DNA of 64,000 nucleotides from JAHDFB01 sp965658745 (GTDB lineage Bacteria > Bacteroidota > Bacteroidia > Chitinophagales > Saprospiraceae): assembly GCA_965658745.1 (NCBI GenBank), contig CBFHTK010000001.1:186001-250000 (forward strand), in the 5' to 3' direction. The position numbers were made by a program, and so were the translations under genes. Under the pieces are notes generated by a model that was not told the DNA's origin, did no database searches, and saw only the letters and a program-made list of their open reading frames with translations. This document shows, in pieces, positions 44,158 to 53,600 of the stretch; the stretch's first letter is position 1; every line of letters begins with the position of its first letter.

Positions 44158-44721
44158 CTACGCATTCAATGGTTTAGGAACTATTCTATTGATAGCAACA
44201 TAGCTACCAAAAAGAACCGCACTAAAAACTAGATCCGCAACAAGGCTTGTCTGATAAAATGGCAGACCTGCAACACATGAAGCAATTAAGCCAGATAGTG
44301 AATCTGGATAGAGATTAAGCGGGTCAAAAATCCAAGCTCCAGCGTTGGTTAACAAGAAAAATATTGTAGAACTAAGAATTGATAGGATGACAATTGGAAC
44401 AATTCTTATCTTTTTGAGAGTCCTTCCAAGTGCAAATATTAAGACGTAACTTAGCATTGTAAAAATCATATACTTACTAAACCAAATCAAACCAGTTGCT
44501 TCAGGATAGAATCCTCTAAGAATTGTGTTGTTAAGGGCAAAATCACTTAGGTATAGAAGTCCTAAAACTAACCAGAGAGAACCCTTTTTCTGAGAAAAAA
44601 CCACACCTGCAAATAGAAAAGTGGCAGCAACGGGTGAAAAATTAGGGAGATTCGGTAGCATTCTATACAGCAATGCCGAAATCACAATCACTAAACCTAT
44701 TATATACTTATTAATCTTCAT
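44158..44721 (-). CDS. DUF6580-type putative ECF-like transporter S component
   Basis: 187 residues with five or six transmembrane helices (LIVVISALLYRMLPNLPNF-like start, LLTNAGAWIFDPLNLYPDS, LPFYQTSLVADLVFSAVLFG). This matches DUF6580, a family resembling substrate-binding components of energy-coupling factor transporters. It lies 43 nt after pduO on the same strand, which suggests a role in uptake of cobalamin or a precursor. That role is inference from context. Confidence 0.75.
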   Translation of the reverse strand: MKINKYIIGLVIVISALLYRMLPNLPNFSPVAATFLFAGVVFSQKKGSLWLVLGLLYLSDFALNNTILRGFYPEATGLIWFSKYMIFTMLSYVLIFALGRTLKKIRIVPIVILSILSSTIFFLLTNAGAWIFDPLNLYPDSLSGLIASCVAGLPFYQTSLVADLVFSAVLFGSYVAINRIVPKPLNA

Positions 44722-44764
44722 AAAATCATTTTGTGATTATGTAGTTAAAATACAAGACGTAAAA

Positions 44765-45304
44765 TTAAGGAATCCATTTAACTTCTTCGATATCTTCTAG
44801 TAATGCGATGTACCGCGAAAGTATGAAAAAGTAGTCGGACAGTCGATTCATATATTGGATTATTACTGGCTCCACCGATTCATGTTGATCAAGCGCCACA
44901 ATTGCTCGCTCTGCCCTTCTAGCAACGGTTCTACAAACATGTGCCAAAGAGATAGCTTCACTGCCTCCAGGCATAACAAAATGCTTCAGAGGCTCCAATT
45001 TGTCATTGATACCGTCAATCGCTTTCTCAAGGTCTTCAATGAAAGAATTCTCAATAGTAGGTAGCTTAAAATCATGATCATTACCAGCAGCTAAATGCGA
45101 TCCGATCACAAACAGCTGTTGCTGAACTGCTTTCAAAAGATTGTTCTGTTCTGAATTTGGAATTTTTGATATCAATAATCCTAGAAAGCTATTTAACTCA
45201 TCAACGTGACCGTAAGAGTCAATCCTCGTATGGCTTTTCGAGATTCTTGTACCACCATATAATGAGGTCTTACCTTTATCGCCTCCCTTCGTATAAATTT
45301 TCAT
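44765..45304 (-). CDS. pduO: PduO-type cob(I)alamin adenosyltransferase
   Basis: 179 residues from the ATG at 45304 (MKIYTKGGDKGKTSLYGGT), the family's N-terminal ATP-binding motif. Another conserved motif, HVCRTVARRAERAIVAL, is near residue 125. The enzyme transfers the adenosyl group of ATP to cob(I)alamin to make coenzyme B12. An upstream in-frame ATG (45319) lies before the promoter element and is rejected. Promoter-like elements (TATTTTTG 4 nt before the ATG, or AATATTTG with TTTG 19 nt upstream) make the mRNA leaderless or nearly so. Confidence 0.92.
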   Translation of the reverse strand: MKIYTKGGDKGKTSLYGGTRISKSHTRIDSYGHVDELNSFLGLLISKIPNSEQNNLLKAVQQQLFVIGSHLAAGNDHDFKLPTIENSFIEDLEKAIDGINDKLEPLKHFVMPGGSEAISLAHVCRTVARRAERAIVALDQHESVEPVIIQYMNRLSDYFFILSRYIALLEDIEEVKWIP

Positions 45305-45640
45305 ATTACAAAAATACAAATATTAACAATAACAGTTATATTCCAAAGGGAAGTACTAATTATACAATAGTCTAAAGTCATCACAGGCAATCATAAAATT
45401 AATAACACATTAAAATTTATATAATTCATATTTCACTATTCAGTTTTGGTAGCCCAATATCAGTGTGAGAATCAATGAAATATAAGAAATTAAGACTTTC
45501 ATTAATCGATAATAATACACCTAGACTACATAAAATACTATAAAAAAGTTGATGAACATGCAAAAATTTCGTATCATCGCTGAACAAACAATATAATTCC
45601 GTGTTTAGACCTTTATTATTTAACTAAAACTTAACAGCGT
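45305..45640. other. 336-nt divergent region between pduO and proteorhodopsin
   Basis: Very AT-rich. The pduO-proximal end holds TAnnTTTG-like elements on the minus strand (45316-45309 and 45324-45317, the latter with TTTG at 45347-45344). On the plus strand I found no perfect promoter for proteorhodopsin; CAGTTTTG at 45441-45448 and a TTG-N20-TATCATCG arrangement at 45549-45579 are weak candidates. No gene is seen. Confidence 0.5.
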
Positions 45641-46390
45641 ATGATTCTTCTAGACGTATTAACCATTCCAAAAGATGATGCCGTTACATTTACTTTCTTT
45701 ACGGGGTATATGGCGATGATGGCCGCATCTATTTTCTTTTTCTTCGAAAGAACTCAAGTAAGCGATAAGTGGAAAACTTCCCTTCTTATTTCTGGTTTGA
45801 TTACTTTCATTGCCGCAGTGCACTATTACTACATGAGAGATTATTTTATGGCAACAGGTGAAAACCCAACTGCTTTAAGATATATCGACTGGACATTAAC
45901 AGTGCCATTAATGTGTGTTGAATTTTATTTATTGACTAAAGCTGCTGGAGCTAAAAAAGCTTTGTTGTGGAAACTAATCATTGCGTCTGTTTGGATGCTA
46001 GTTTTCGGTTACATTGGTGAAGCATTCAATCCAGAAGGTGGAAGTACATCTCACTCAGTTATCTACGGTGTCCTATCAACAATAGGTTACTTGTATATTC
46101 TTTATGCTGCGTGGATGGGTGAAGTAGCTCAATTAGCTAAAGATTCCAACAATGAGTCAATAAAAAGAAGTGTCAGAATACTGGCGTGGTTTGTACTTGT
46201 AGGTTGGGCTATTTATCCAATAGGTTACATGTGTATGCCTGGTGGTTGGCTTAATGCTGGACTCGGCTGGGATTCTTCAAGCGTAGATTTGTTCTATAAC
46301 ATTGCGGATGCAATTAACAAGATCGGATTTGGTTTAGTAGTTTACAGTCTTGCTATCAGTGAAACAGCGAAAGCAAAAGCTGCAGCTTAA
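45641..46390 (+). CDS. proteorhodopsin (proton-pumping type)
   Basis: 249 residues with seven transmembrane helices. Helix C reads RYIDWTLTVPLMCVEF. It carries Arg80, Asp83 (proton acceptor), Thr87 and Glu94 (proton donor), the D-T-E set of outward proton pumps. His61 matches the His that tunes the acceptor, and Lys227 (DAINKIGFG) binds retinal. Met91 sits at the position of residue 105 in the SAR86 protein, where Leu or Met gives green absorption and Gln gives blue. The pump would provide light-driven proton motive force. Retinal comes from the blh gene next door. Confidence 0.95.
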   Translation: MILLDVLTIPKDDAVTFTFFTGYMAMMAASIFFFFERTQVSDKWKTSLLISGLITFIAAVHYYYMRDYFMATGENPTALRYIDWTLTVPLMCVEFYLLTKAAGAKKALLWKLIIASVWMLVFGYIGEAFNPEGGSTSHSVIYGVLSTIGYLYILYAAWMGEVAQLAKDSNNESIKRSVRILAWFVLVGWAIYPIGYMCMPGGWLNAGLGWDSSSVDLFYNIADAINKIGFGLVVYSLAISETAKAKAAA

Positions 46391-46404
46391 TTGAAGCGTA
46401 AGTA

Positions 46405-46428
46405 AGATCAGTATTCGTTGATCTTTTT
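46405..46428 (+). terminator. terminator 1 after proteorhodopsin
   Basis: AGATCA (46405-46410) pairs with TGATCT (46419-46424) across an 8-nt loop, then a T tract to 46428. Confidence 0.55.
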
Positions 46429-46456
46429 CTAACGAAATACAACTTATAACAAACTA

Positions 46457-46495
46457 AGGAGTAGTAATTGATTAAACAGTTGCTACTCCTTTTTA
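46457..46495 (+). terminator. terminator 2 after proteorhodopsin
   Basis: AGGAGTAG (46457-46464) pairs with CTACTCCT (46483-46490), followed by TTTTTATT. It ends 14 nt before the blh start. Confidence 0.7.
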
Positions 46496-46508
46496 TTAAA
46501 ACCTAACT

Positions 46509-47426
46509 ATGAAAGCACATATTTTTGCATACATCGCAGTAAATTTTGTCCTCTTGCATTTAGTTAGTTTACAAAATGCCCTACTAGACCAGGTAATTTA
46601 TGTACTGTGTACTTTAGGTATTCTGACATTAGGTATCGCTCATGGTGCTATAGATAATATACTATACGGTACCAAACCAGGTAAATCCAATATGCAATTC
46701 ATAGGCAAGTATGTCATCGTAATTTTTCTCTTTGCCGCTCTTTGGATATTATTACCAAATCTGGCATTTATAATTTTTCTGATCGCCTCCGCGTATCACT
46801 TTGGACAATCGCAGCTCACAGACTACGTGCAAAAGTCTAGCGTAACCTCCAAATTGCTTTTCTTGTCATGGGGGAGCATTGTAATACTTCTTCTTTTCCA
46901 TTTTAATAGTCACAGTTTTCTAGGTTTACAAGAGGGGCATTCTCAAGTTAGCGCTACGACAAATCATCTAATTCAGAATTCAGGTTACTATTTGCTAGGA
47001 TCTGGAACACTTTGTGCGACAGCGTTCCTATATACTATCAAGAAAAACCAGCTAAACATTCAGGTACTTTTTAAAGAACTATATGTTCTTACTTTGATAA
47101 CATTTTCCATGTACCTTTTTCCACCTTTCATTGCCTTCTCACTCTTTTTCGTCTTCATCCATTCTTTCAGAGTAGTGCTTCAAGAATTTGACTACTGCCA
47201 AGAGAGCTTAGAAATTAAATCTTTAGGACAATTTGTCAAGCTGTTTCTTCCGCTAACAACTGTTTCTGTTATTGGCACAATTGCTGTGATTCTGTTGGTA
47301 TATGGTCTAGGTAAAACGGAAATCATCCCTTATGTTTTATTGATTCTATTGTCGTGCTTAACCATCCCACATGCTTTGGTGATGGATCGATTCTATAAAT
47401 TCGCTAGCAATTTATCTAAGATTTAA
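46509..47426 (+). CDS. blh: Blh/Brp-type beta-carotene 15,15'-dioxygenase
   Basis: 305 residues with about eight transmembrane helices. It cleaves beta-carotene to two retinal molecules. Four conserved iron-ligand-type histidines are visible: His45 in GIAHGAID, His97 in SAYHFGQSQ, His218 in FIHSFRVVLQE and His288 in LTIPHALVMDRFY. Length is normal. It follows proteorhodopsin but is separated from it by two hairpin terminators, so the expression of the two may be uncoupled in part. The carotene synthesis genes are not in this window. Confidence 0.92.
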   Translation: MKAHIFAYIAVNFVLLHLVSLQNALLDQVIYVLCTLGILTLGIAHGAIDNILYGTKPGKSNMQFIGKYVIVIFLFAALWILLPNLAFIIFLIASAYHFGQSQLTDYVQKSSVTSKLLFLSWGSIVILLLFHFNSHSFLGLQEGHSQVSATTNHLIQNSGYYLLGSGTLCATAFLYTIKKNQLNIQVLFKELYVLTLITFSMYLFPPFIAFSLFFVFIHSFRVVLQEFDYCQESLEIKSLGQFVKLFLPLTTVSVIGTIAVILLVYGLGKTEIIPYVLLILLSCLTIPHALVMDRFYKFASNLSKI

Positions 47427-47579
47427 CTGCAGTTAGGAAAGTTGAAATTGATAAACATTCTCCCATAAACGAACAGTTCTATTACTAACTTCAAGGCTGA
47501 TCTTATTGCTCCTTCTATAACCAATCGGTGTCAAAAGTAAAAGTCGATGATACAACTGAGCTTTTTCCCTTATAACAGA

Positions 47580-49208
47580 TTAGTTTTTTATGACCTTAAC
47601 GCTATAAGGTTTCCCTTCCAAATCAAATGTCATAAAGTACAGTCCTGAATTCAAATACGAAAGATTATCAAAATAAATCTGACCTTCGTTGATCACTTGA
47701 GGAATCATAGTTACCAGCGATCCATCAATGGCATATACGTTAACTTCTATTTGCCCATCTGAGGTATCGTCAACTTCAATAGTCAGTTGATCTGTAAAAG
47801 GCACTGGATAAGTATAGAGTGAATTGTATTCTTTAGTATCGAAGGTTGACACTAGTGATTCTTGATAAACCCTTACATAATCTATATCCATGCTGCTCTC
47901 TGTAAATGAAGGAGAAATTGAAGGCTGAATAGCAATGTTGAGCAGAATGTACTGATCTTTGTCAAATGGCCAAGTATCTGAATTTAAATCACTGGGTTGA
48001 TATGTATAGTGCACTACATCATCAACACTAAAAATCATTCTCTCGGGAGTCCAAGTAACAGAATAAGTATGAAATTCAGTTGAAGCAGTTGGGATATTTT
48101 GACCGCCTTTATTTATGGTCCCACCAAAACTAGATGGTGTATGAAGAGCGCTTTGCACGAAATTCTGATTATCTCCCCAGTGTTCCATAATATCTATTTC
48201 ACCGCATGCTGGCCATGATATTGTGCCATATCCTTGCGTTTGCCAATAAGCCCCAGATTCTTGAATATTCTTTCCTAATGTCCAAATAGCCGGCCAAGTA
48301 CCAACTCCTGATGGAAGTTTGGCACGAACCTCGATCTTCCCGTATGTGAATGCAAATTTTGAATTTAATCTTGCGGAAGTATACTGTTTTGTTTGACCCT
48401 GATCTGTAAAAGTCTCTTTTATAGCTTTCAATCGCAGAATTCCATTTTCAACCGAAGCGTTTTCAACTTGGTCTGTATAATGCTGGATTTCTCCGTTGAA
48501 CCAACTTCCATTTTGTGGGAGTTTCGTCTGAGCAAACCATTTACTCTGATCTATTGGTCCATTTTCATCAAACTCATCAGACCATACCAAATAATCATAT
48601 ACTGGATCAACAGGTATAGAGACAGTCCCGTCATACACTACTTCATCTAAATAGGCTAAGACTTCATCGTTATTATTCTCTCCATTAAGTTGTATTACCA
48701 CTCTATTGAAGTCTGTTCTGGCAATTGGAGGTCCAGAATTATCATCTAAGTTTATATAGTTATCGTTGGCGAAATCAAATGATACAGTTTGCCATTGATC
48801 TAATATCACAGGTTTTATGATCTCGCTTTGGGTGGACCATGGCTCGTTTATTAAGCCGTTTTGTAGTTTAAGTGAGATCTGATTGGGCTGATTACCTGAC
48901 AAACCCGTTGAAGTGACATAAATCTTTAGAGTGAAAATACTACCAGTTGATAAATCCAAATTACCTCCAATATCGAATCTGACATTAGCCCACTGACCAC
49001 CAACATCATGATACTCCAAAACTTTATCAGAAGAATTAATCCCTTGTGAAAAAGGATTATCTTGACCTACCTTGAAATCACAATCATCTCCGAACCAGTT
49101 TTCTATAGTTCCATTTCCTTCAAAATCGTCACTAACACTAGCAACTTGAGCACTAAGAATACTCGTCAACGAAATAAACAGAACCAACAATCGAAACATT
49201 AAACTCAT
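47580..49208 (-). CDS. secreted GH16 beta-glucanase with T9SS sorting domain
   Basis: 542 residues. Signal peptide (LLVLFISLTSILSAQ), then a beta-sandwich carbohydrate-binding domain (about 25-195) and a GH16 catalytic domain (about 205-455). The active-site motif GEIDIMEHWG gives Glu337 (nucleophile), Asp339 and Glu342 (acid/base). The C-terminus (YTYPVPFTDQL) is a type IX sorting domain. This is the laminarinase-type layout, so it likely cuts beta-1,3-glucan such as algal laminarin outside the cell. The start could also be the ATG at 49199. No SusCD pair for laminarin is next to it. Confidence 0.9.
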   Translation of the reverse strand: MSLMFRLLVLFISLTSILSAQVASVSDDFEGNGTIENWFGDDCDFKVGQDNPFSQGINSSDKVLEYHDVGGQWANVRFDIGGNLDLSTGSIFTLKIYVTSTGLSGNQPNQISLKLQNGLINEPWSTQSEIIKPVILDQWQTVSFDFANDNYINLDDNSGPPIARTDFNRVVIQLNGENNNDEVLAYLDEVVYDGTVSIPVDPVYDYLVWSDEFDENGPIDQSKWFAQTKLPQNGSWFNGEIQHYTDQVENASVENGILRLKAIKETFTDQGQTKQYTSARLNSKFAFTYGKIEVRAKLPSGVGTWPAIWTLGKNIQESGAYWQTQGYGTISWPACGEIDIMEHWGDNQNFVQSALHTPSSFGGTINKGGQNIPTASTEFHTYSVTWTPERMIFSVDDVVHYTYQPSDLNSDTWPFDKDQYILLNIAIQPSISPSFTESSMDIDYVRVYQESLVSTFDTKEYNSLYTYPVPFTDQLTIEVDDTSDGQIEVNVYAIDGSLVTMIPQVINEGQIYFDNLSYLNSGLYFMTFDLEGKPYSVKVIKN

Positions 49209-49471
49209 GATTTATAGCCTTTTAAGTTATACTAACTGATTAATAAAGATAATCGACAATATTCAGATAAGCAAAATATACTGAGAATCTCGTACTACAT
49301 TGACGCGTCAAATACAAGAAGTAAATTAATGACTAAAATCACTAATCTCTCCCAACAAATGCCAACAAGAAAGTCAAAGTGTATACCAAATAGACATCTA
49401 ACGTGACTTAATGTTTAGAGCCTAAATCTTAAATACCTATTTGTTTTTGTATTTTTAACAAAATAGTATTT

Positions 49472-50001
49472 ATGTCAAAGCAAAAACTTTGTAAAAACTG
49501 CGAAAATTATTTTGTTCAGGGCAATACTTTTTGTCCTCATTGTGGTCAGAAAAGTAAAGACAATCCGAAGATTAGTGAAACTAAGACCTTAATAGTTGGA
49601 CCAAATAGTTTGGAGGCAAATTTTGCCATACAAGGAGATAATGGAGAATTAATTGCAGCAGGATGTTATGCGGCTATGACTTTGAGTTTCGATGGGCTGA
49701 TGACGCAAGAGCAACAACGAACGAACGGCCCCCTATAATTTATGAGTTTACTGCAGGTGAAAGCTTTATTGCTCCTTCAAGTTCCACAGAGGCGGGATCT
49801 GTTTCAGATGACGACATTCATACCTTCTATATTTCAGTATCTGACAACGAAACCATATCTGACGGTGAACCGACCATGTATGGATTTGAGGTGATATATT
49901 TGGAAGACAATGTAAGTGTTGATGGAGACGTACTTTGCCAAATTAGTATAGAGTATTATACACATGATGAAAAATATCACCAGAGAGGTTGTAATGAATA
50001 A
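49472..50001 (+). pseudogene. zinc-ribbon protein, frameshifted at a C run
   Basis: The first frame (49472-49738) has a zinc ribbon (CKNCENYFVQGNTFCPHCGQK) and ends with a stop right after five C (49729-49733). The second frame continues as PIIYEFTAGESFIAP to 50001. Adding one C joins them as RTNGPPIIYEFTAGES with no other change, giving about 176 residues. The C-terminal part is acidic and beta-rich; I do not recognise it. The break in a homopolymer could be a real mutation, a phase-variable site or a base-calling error. Confidence 0.6.
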
Positions 50002-50125
50002 CTCTTAAATCTAGCACCAGCCTCCTACGGATTAAATGAAATGAGTAGCACTTACTTAGAAGACTGATATATATCTAATAGTACTAGTTTTATTGAAGAA
50101 TCTAATGACATAGCTCGAGGTTTCA

Positions 50126-50665
50126 TCACAATTTGACAAAGTTCTTGTGCCTTTTCTTAATTATGGATATTGCATCTTCGATAGCCTTATCTTTCAGTAT
50201 TAAATCAGCCTGCTCATAATAAGGACTGCGTTTTGCAACTTCCCGTTCAATAAAAGAACCGAATTCTGTATTCTTAAGATCTGAAAGTAATGGTCGGGTC
50301 TGTCTTTGATTGCTCAATCGATCTCCTAGGATTTGCGTGGAAACTTGCAGATATATTGAAAAACTGCACTCATTAATTAATTTCATCGAATCGTAAAAGC
50401 ACGGAGTTCCTCCTCCCAGTGCAATTAAAGCGTTATCTATCTCTAGTACTTCCTCTAATGCATGCCTCTCTATTTTTCTAAAATGAAAATCACCATACTT
50501 TGCGAAAATATGAGATATTGACATCTCATATTTCTGTTCAATATAGGTATCTAGATCGATTGCAATTCTCAATGTTGCTTCTGCCAGTGGCTTTAGCAAA
50601 GTAGATTTTCCCGAGCCCATATATCCTATGAGAACAATGGGTCTGACTCTACTACCTTTCGACAT
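50126..50665 (-). CDS. aroK: shikimate kinase
   Basis: 179 residues. The P-loop is GYMGSGKSTL (about 14-23), followed by DLDTYIEQKYEMSI (shikimate-binding Asp), FRKIERHALEEVL and the GGGTPCFY loop. The lid contains RPLL. It phosphorylates shikimate on the way to chorismate and aromatic amino acids. The gene starts 2 nt after the M4 peptidase stop, so it is read with it, an odd pairing for a housekeeping enzyme. Confidence 0.93.
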   Translation of the reverse strand: MSKGSRVRPIVLIGYMGSGKSTLLKPLAEATLRIAIDLDTYIEQKYEMSISHIFAKYGDFHFRKIERHALEEVLEIDNALIALGGGTPCFYDSMKLINECSFSIYLQVSTQILGDRLSNQRQTRPLLSDLKNTEFGSFIEREVAKRSPYYEQADLILKDKAIEDAISIIKKRHKNFVKL

Positions 50666-50667
50666 GA

Positions 50668-53600
50668 CTATTCCTGAATAACTAACTTCTTAATAGCAAA
50701 ACCTTCATCTGTTGTGATCGAAAGATAATATGTACCGGAAGTAAGATTGTCAACACCTAGTTGGAGCCCTGAATTAATTGTTTGTGATGGAACGTCAATC
50801 ATTCTTCCATCAATCGAGTATAGCTGCCACTGCGCTTTCTCAAGATTTATCTGATCAGCAAAAATGAAAACTGTTTCTTTTGCTGGGTTTGGATACAGTT
50901 TAACTTCAGTTTCAAAATCTATTTCTTCTTGGTTGACAAACACATCTGCCACGATTTCGATCTCATCAATAAAGGTCATATCTCCGATCCCATAAGGATC
51001 ATTCTCTTGACTTGTGAGCGCGGACGTCTCGAAACAAATTTCGATAGGCGCACCGACATAGTTACCGAGTGAAAGATTCTGTAGTAAGTATGGATTATTC
51101 TCATAGTTGCTCGGCTTATAATTACCACCAAACTGCTGGCCATTAATTAGCAATCTAGCCGCAGCTGCATAATTCACATCATTTCCAAACAGATCTTGAT
51201 AGATAGGTGAAAAACGTTGATTTATTCTGAATTTCAATCTTGCTGTTTGTGTAAATGTAAGATCAGCACAGAAACAGATTTGCGATCTGTAATCATCATT
51301 GATTGACCATACATTTGTAAAATCTGGCAATTCAATACGATCGTCATCAAGTTGCTCTAGTCCGTCAGTTCCTTCTATAGACAGACCTTTCGTTTCTTTA
51401 AAACCAACTCCCTCTTTAATTTGAATATCAGTCTTACTTCCTTCATGCATAAAGAAGCTATCTTGCGAAGTTGACCCTTCTCCTTCAAACGTCATCAGTA
51501 CTCTGAATAAGAGAGAATCTGGGTGATCAACTATAATGTTATTGATAGCGTCGTTGAAATTGATAGTATCAGGACCGTAAACTATACGAGCATCTAGTAA
51601 GTAATTTCTTTTCTCTGTAAAATCAAAGGTTTCATCCAATGGGAAGTAAACTACTTCTCCTCTCAAAAGAGTAGAATCAAGTGTTATGGAAGCATTTGTA
51701 TTCCAATCCCCATTATCAATCCTGTAATGCATTTCAACGGTCTCCCCGGCTTGAATCGAATCACAACCGTCAAATCTAACTCCATAAATAAATTCCTCAA
51801 CTCCAAGGAAACAGCCTGAATTCGGACTCACAACTTCGGCCAATGCCATATCTACATTCTGTGCATATATACGTGTAAAGGACTCTCTTATGGAGTTATT
51901 TGATTCAACATTATCCCCGGGATAAGTTACTGCTAAGTTAATTTCATGATCTCCTACTTCTGCAAACTCAACTATAGGTTGACTGAAACTAAAGTAAACA
52001 GTATCCCCATTTGCCAAAGAATCAATCAAAATTAAAGTATCCAAGTAGAGTTCTCCATTATCAACTGAAAATTCAAGCGGTACTTTTGTTCCTTCATATA
52101 GGACAGTATTACAGTCATTGTAGCGCATTGAGATAGAAAGTATCTCGTCAGCCGATGCTCCGCACTGATCATTATCAGGACCTGTTATTTCTATGATTTC
52201 AAAATCATTTCTAGCATATAGACCACCTACACCTACAGCATGCCATGCGTTTGTTACCGAACTTACTGCATCTGAACACTCTCCATAGAGATCACGTGCA
52301 GACTGTATTCCACCCATTCTTGCATCTATATACTGAGAATTAACCATCAAGTAGTAAGCTAGATTCTGATAAGCAATTACTGCAGCAGTATCCATCCCTA
52401 AACCTTCCACTTCATAGTACTCAGTATTATCATTTAAACCTGATCCTCCAACTGTCAAGAGGTAGAACCAATAGTTTTGAACACCACTATTTGTATGGAC
52501 ACCTCCATTGTCTCCTGCTCCAGTGACCCAATTTGCGCCGAGATAAGTGTCAGGATCACCTAGTGATTTTGGATCGTTCATTGAACGAAATCCTCCCGTT
52601 GCAATAAAATCTTCTCCTATCATCCATTCTGCGGTTGCAGGATCAGCAAAAAACTCAACAGCAGTTCCATAAATATCAGAATATGACTCATTAAGAGCGC
52701 CTGGTTCGTCCATATAAACTAGATCTGCAGTAAAATCAGTAAGTCCATGAGTATACTCATGTGCTACTACATCCAAAGCAGTAAGAGGATCATTATTGCC
52801 ACCTCCGTCACCAAATCTCGCAAACATGCCATTCCAAGTTGCATTAGTCCAATCATTATCAACATGCACAAAACCGATAAATGGTAAGGTATCCCCATTT
52901 AGACCTTCTCTTCCCAATATGTCAAGATAGTAGTCAAAAGTCATTTCTGCACCCCAATGAGCGTCGACTGCTACTTCATCTTCAAATTGATTAAAATTAT
53001 TCCAATAGTTATCGTCATCTAGAAAATCAACAGCCAACTCCATATTTGTCTGACGCATTGCATCGAACGTATATACACCTGCTCCCCTTACTGTGTCCAC
53101 CAGTCGGTAACTATCAGAAGCAAGGGAGTCAGTGATAATATCGACAGTACCGTGATATTTGGACTCTCCGACACCTGGAGTAGAACCTTCATGTAAATCA
53201 TTTATTGTTAGTGTAGTTGAACCGTCAGCTGCATTGATAAAAAACCTTCTTTTCAATTCAGGCTCAATACTGTGAATAGTCATATCATAAGCAAGAGTAT
53301 ATTCAGAAGCAATCCTACTATATTTCGGGCTAACCCAGACAAGCGTTGGGTCTGGAAAATTCGTTGCTGTTGGGTCCTTCGAAACCTTCTTGATTAGTCT
53401 TTCCGCCCATTCGCTCTCCCACATATATTTATCAGCTGGTAATTGGCTGATAGCTTTTTTGATAGCTGAATCCTCGTTTATATTCAATATAACTGGATTC
53501 ATAAGGCCTTTGACCAATGTGCTGTTAACCAAATATACTCGATCATTTCTAGTATGGACCAATAGTTGACTTCCTTCAACCTTGATATTCTTGTGAAAGT

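Noticed and set aside
49663..49730. Separate start (ATG 49663) for the second half of the zinc-ribbon gene.
   Set aside because: The first codons are an out-of-frame reading of the zinc-ribbon gene; a frameshift at the C run explains both parts better.
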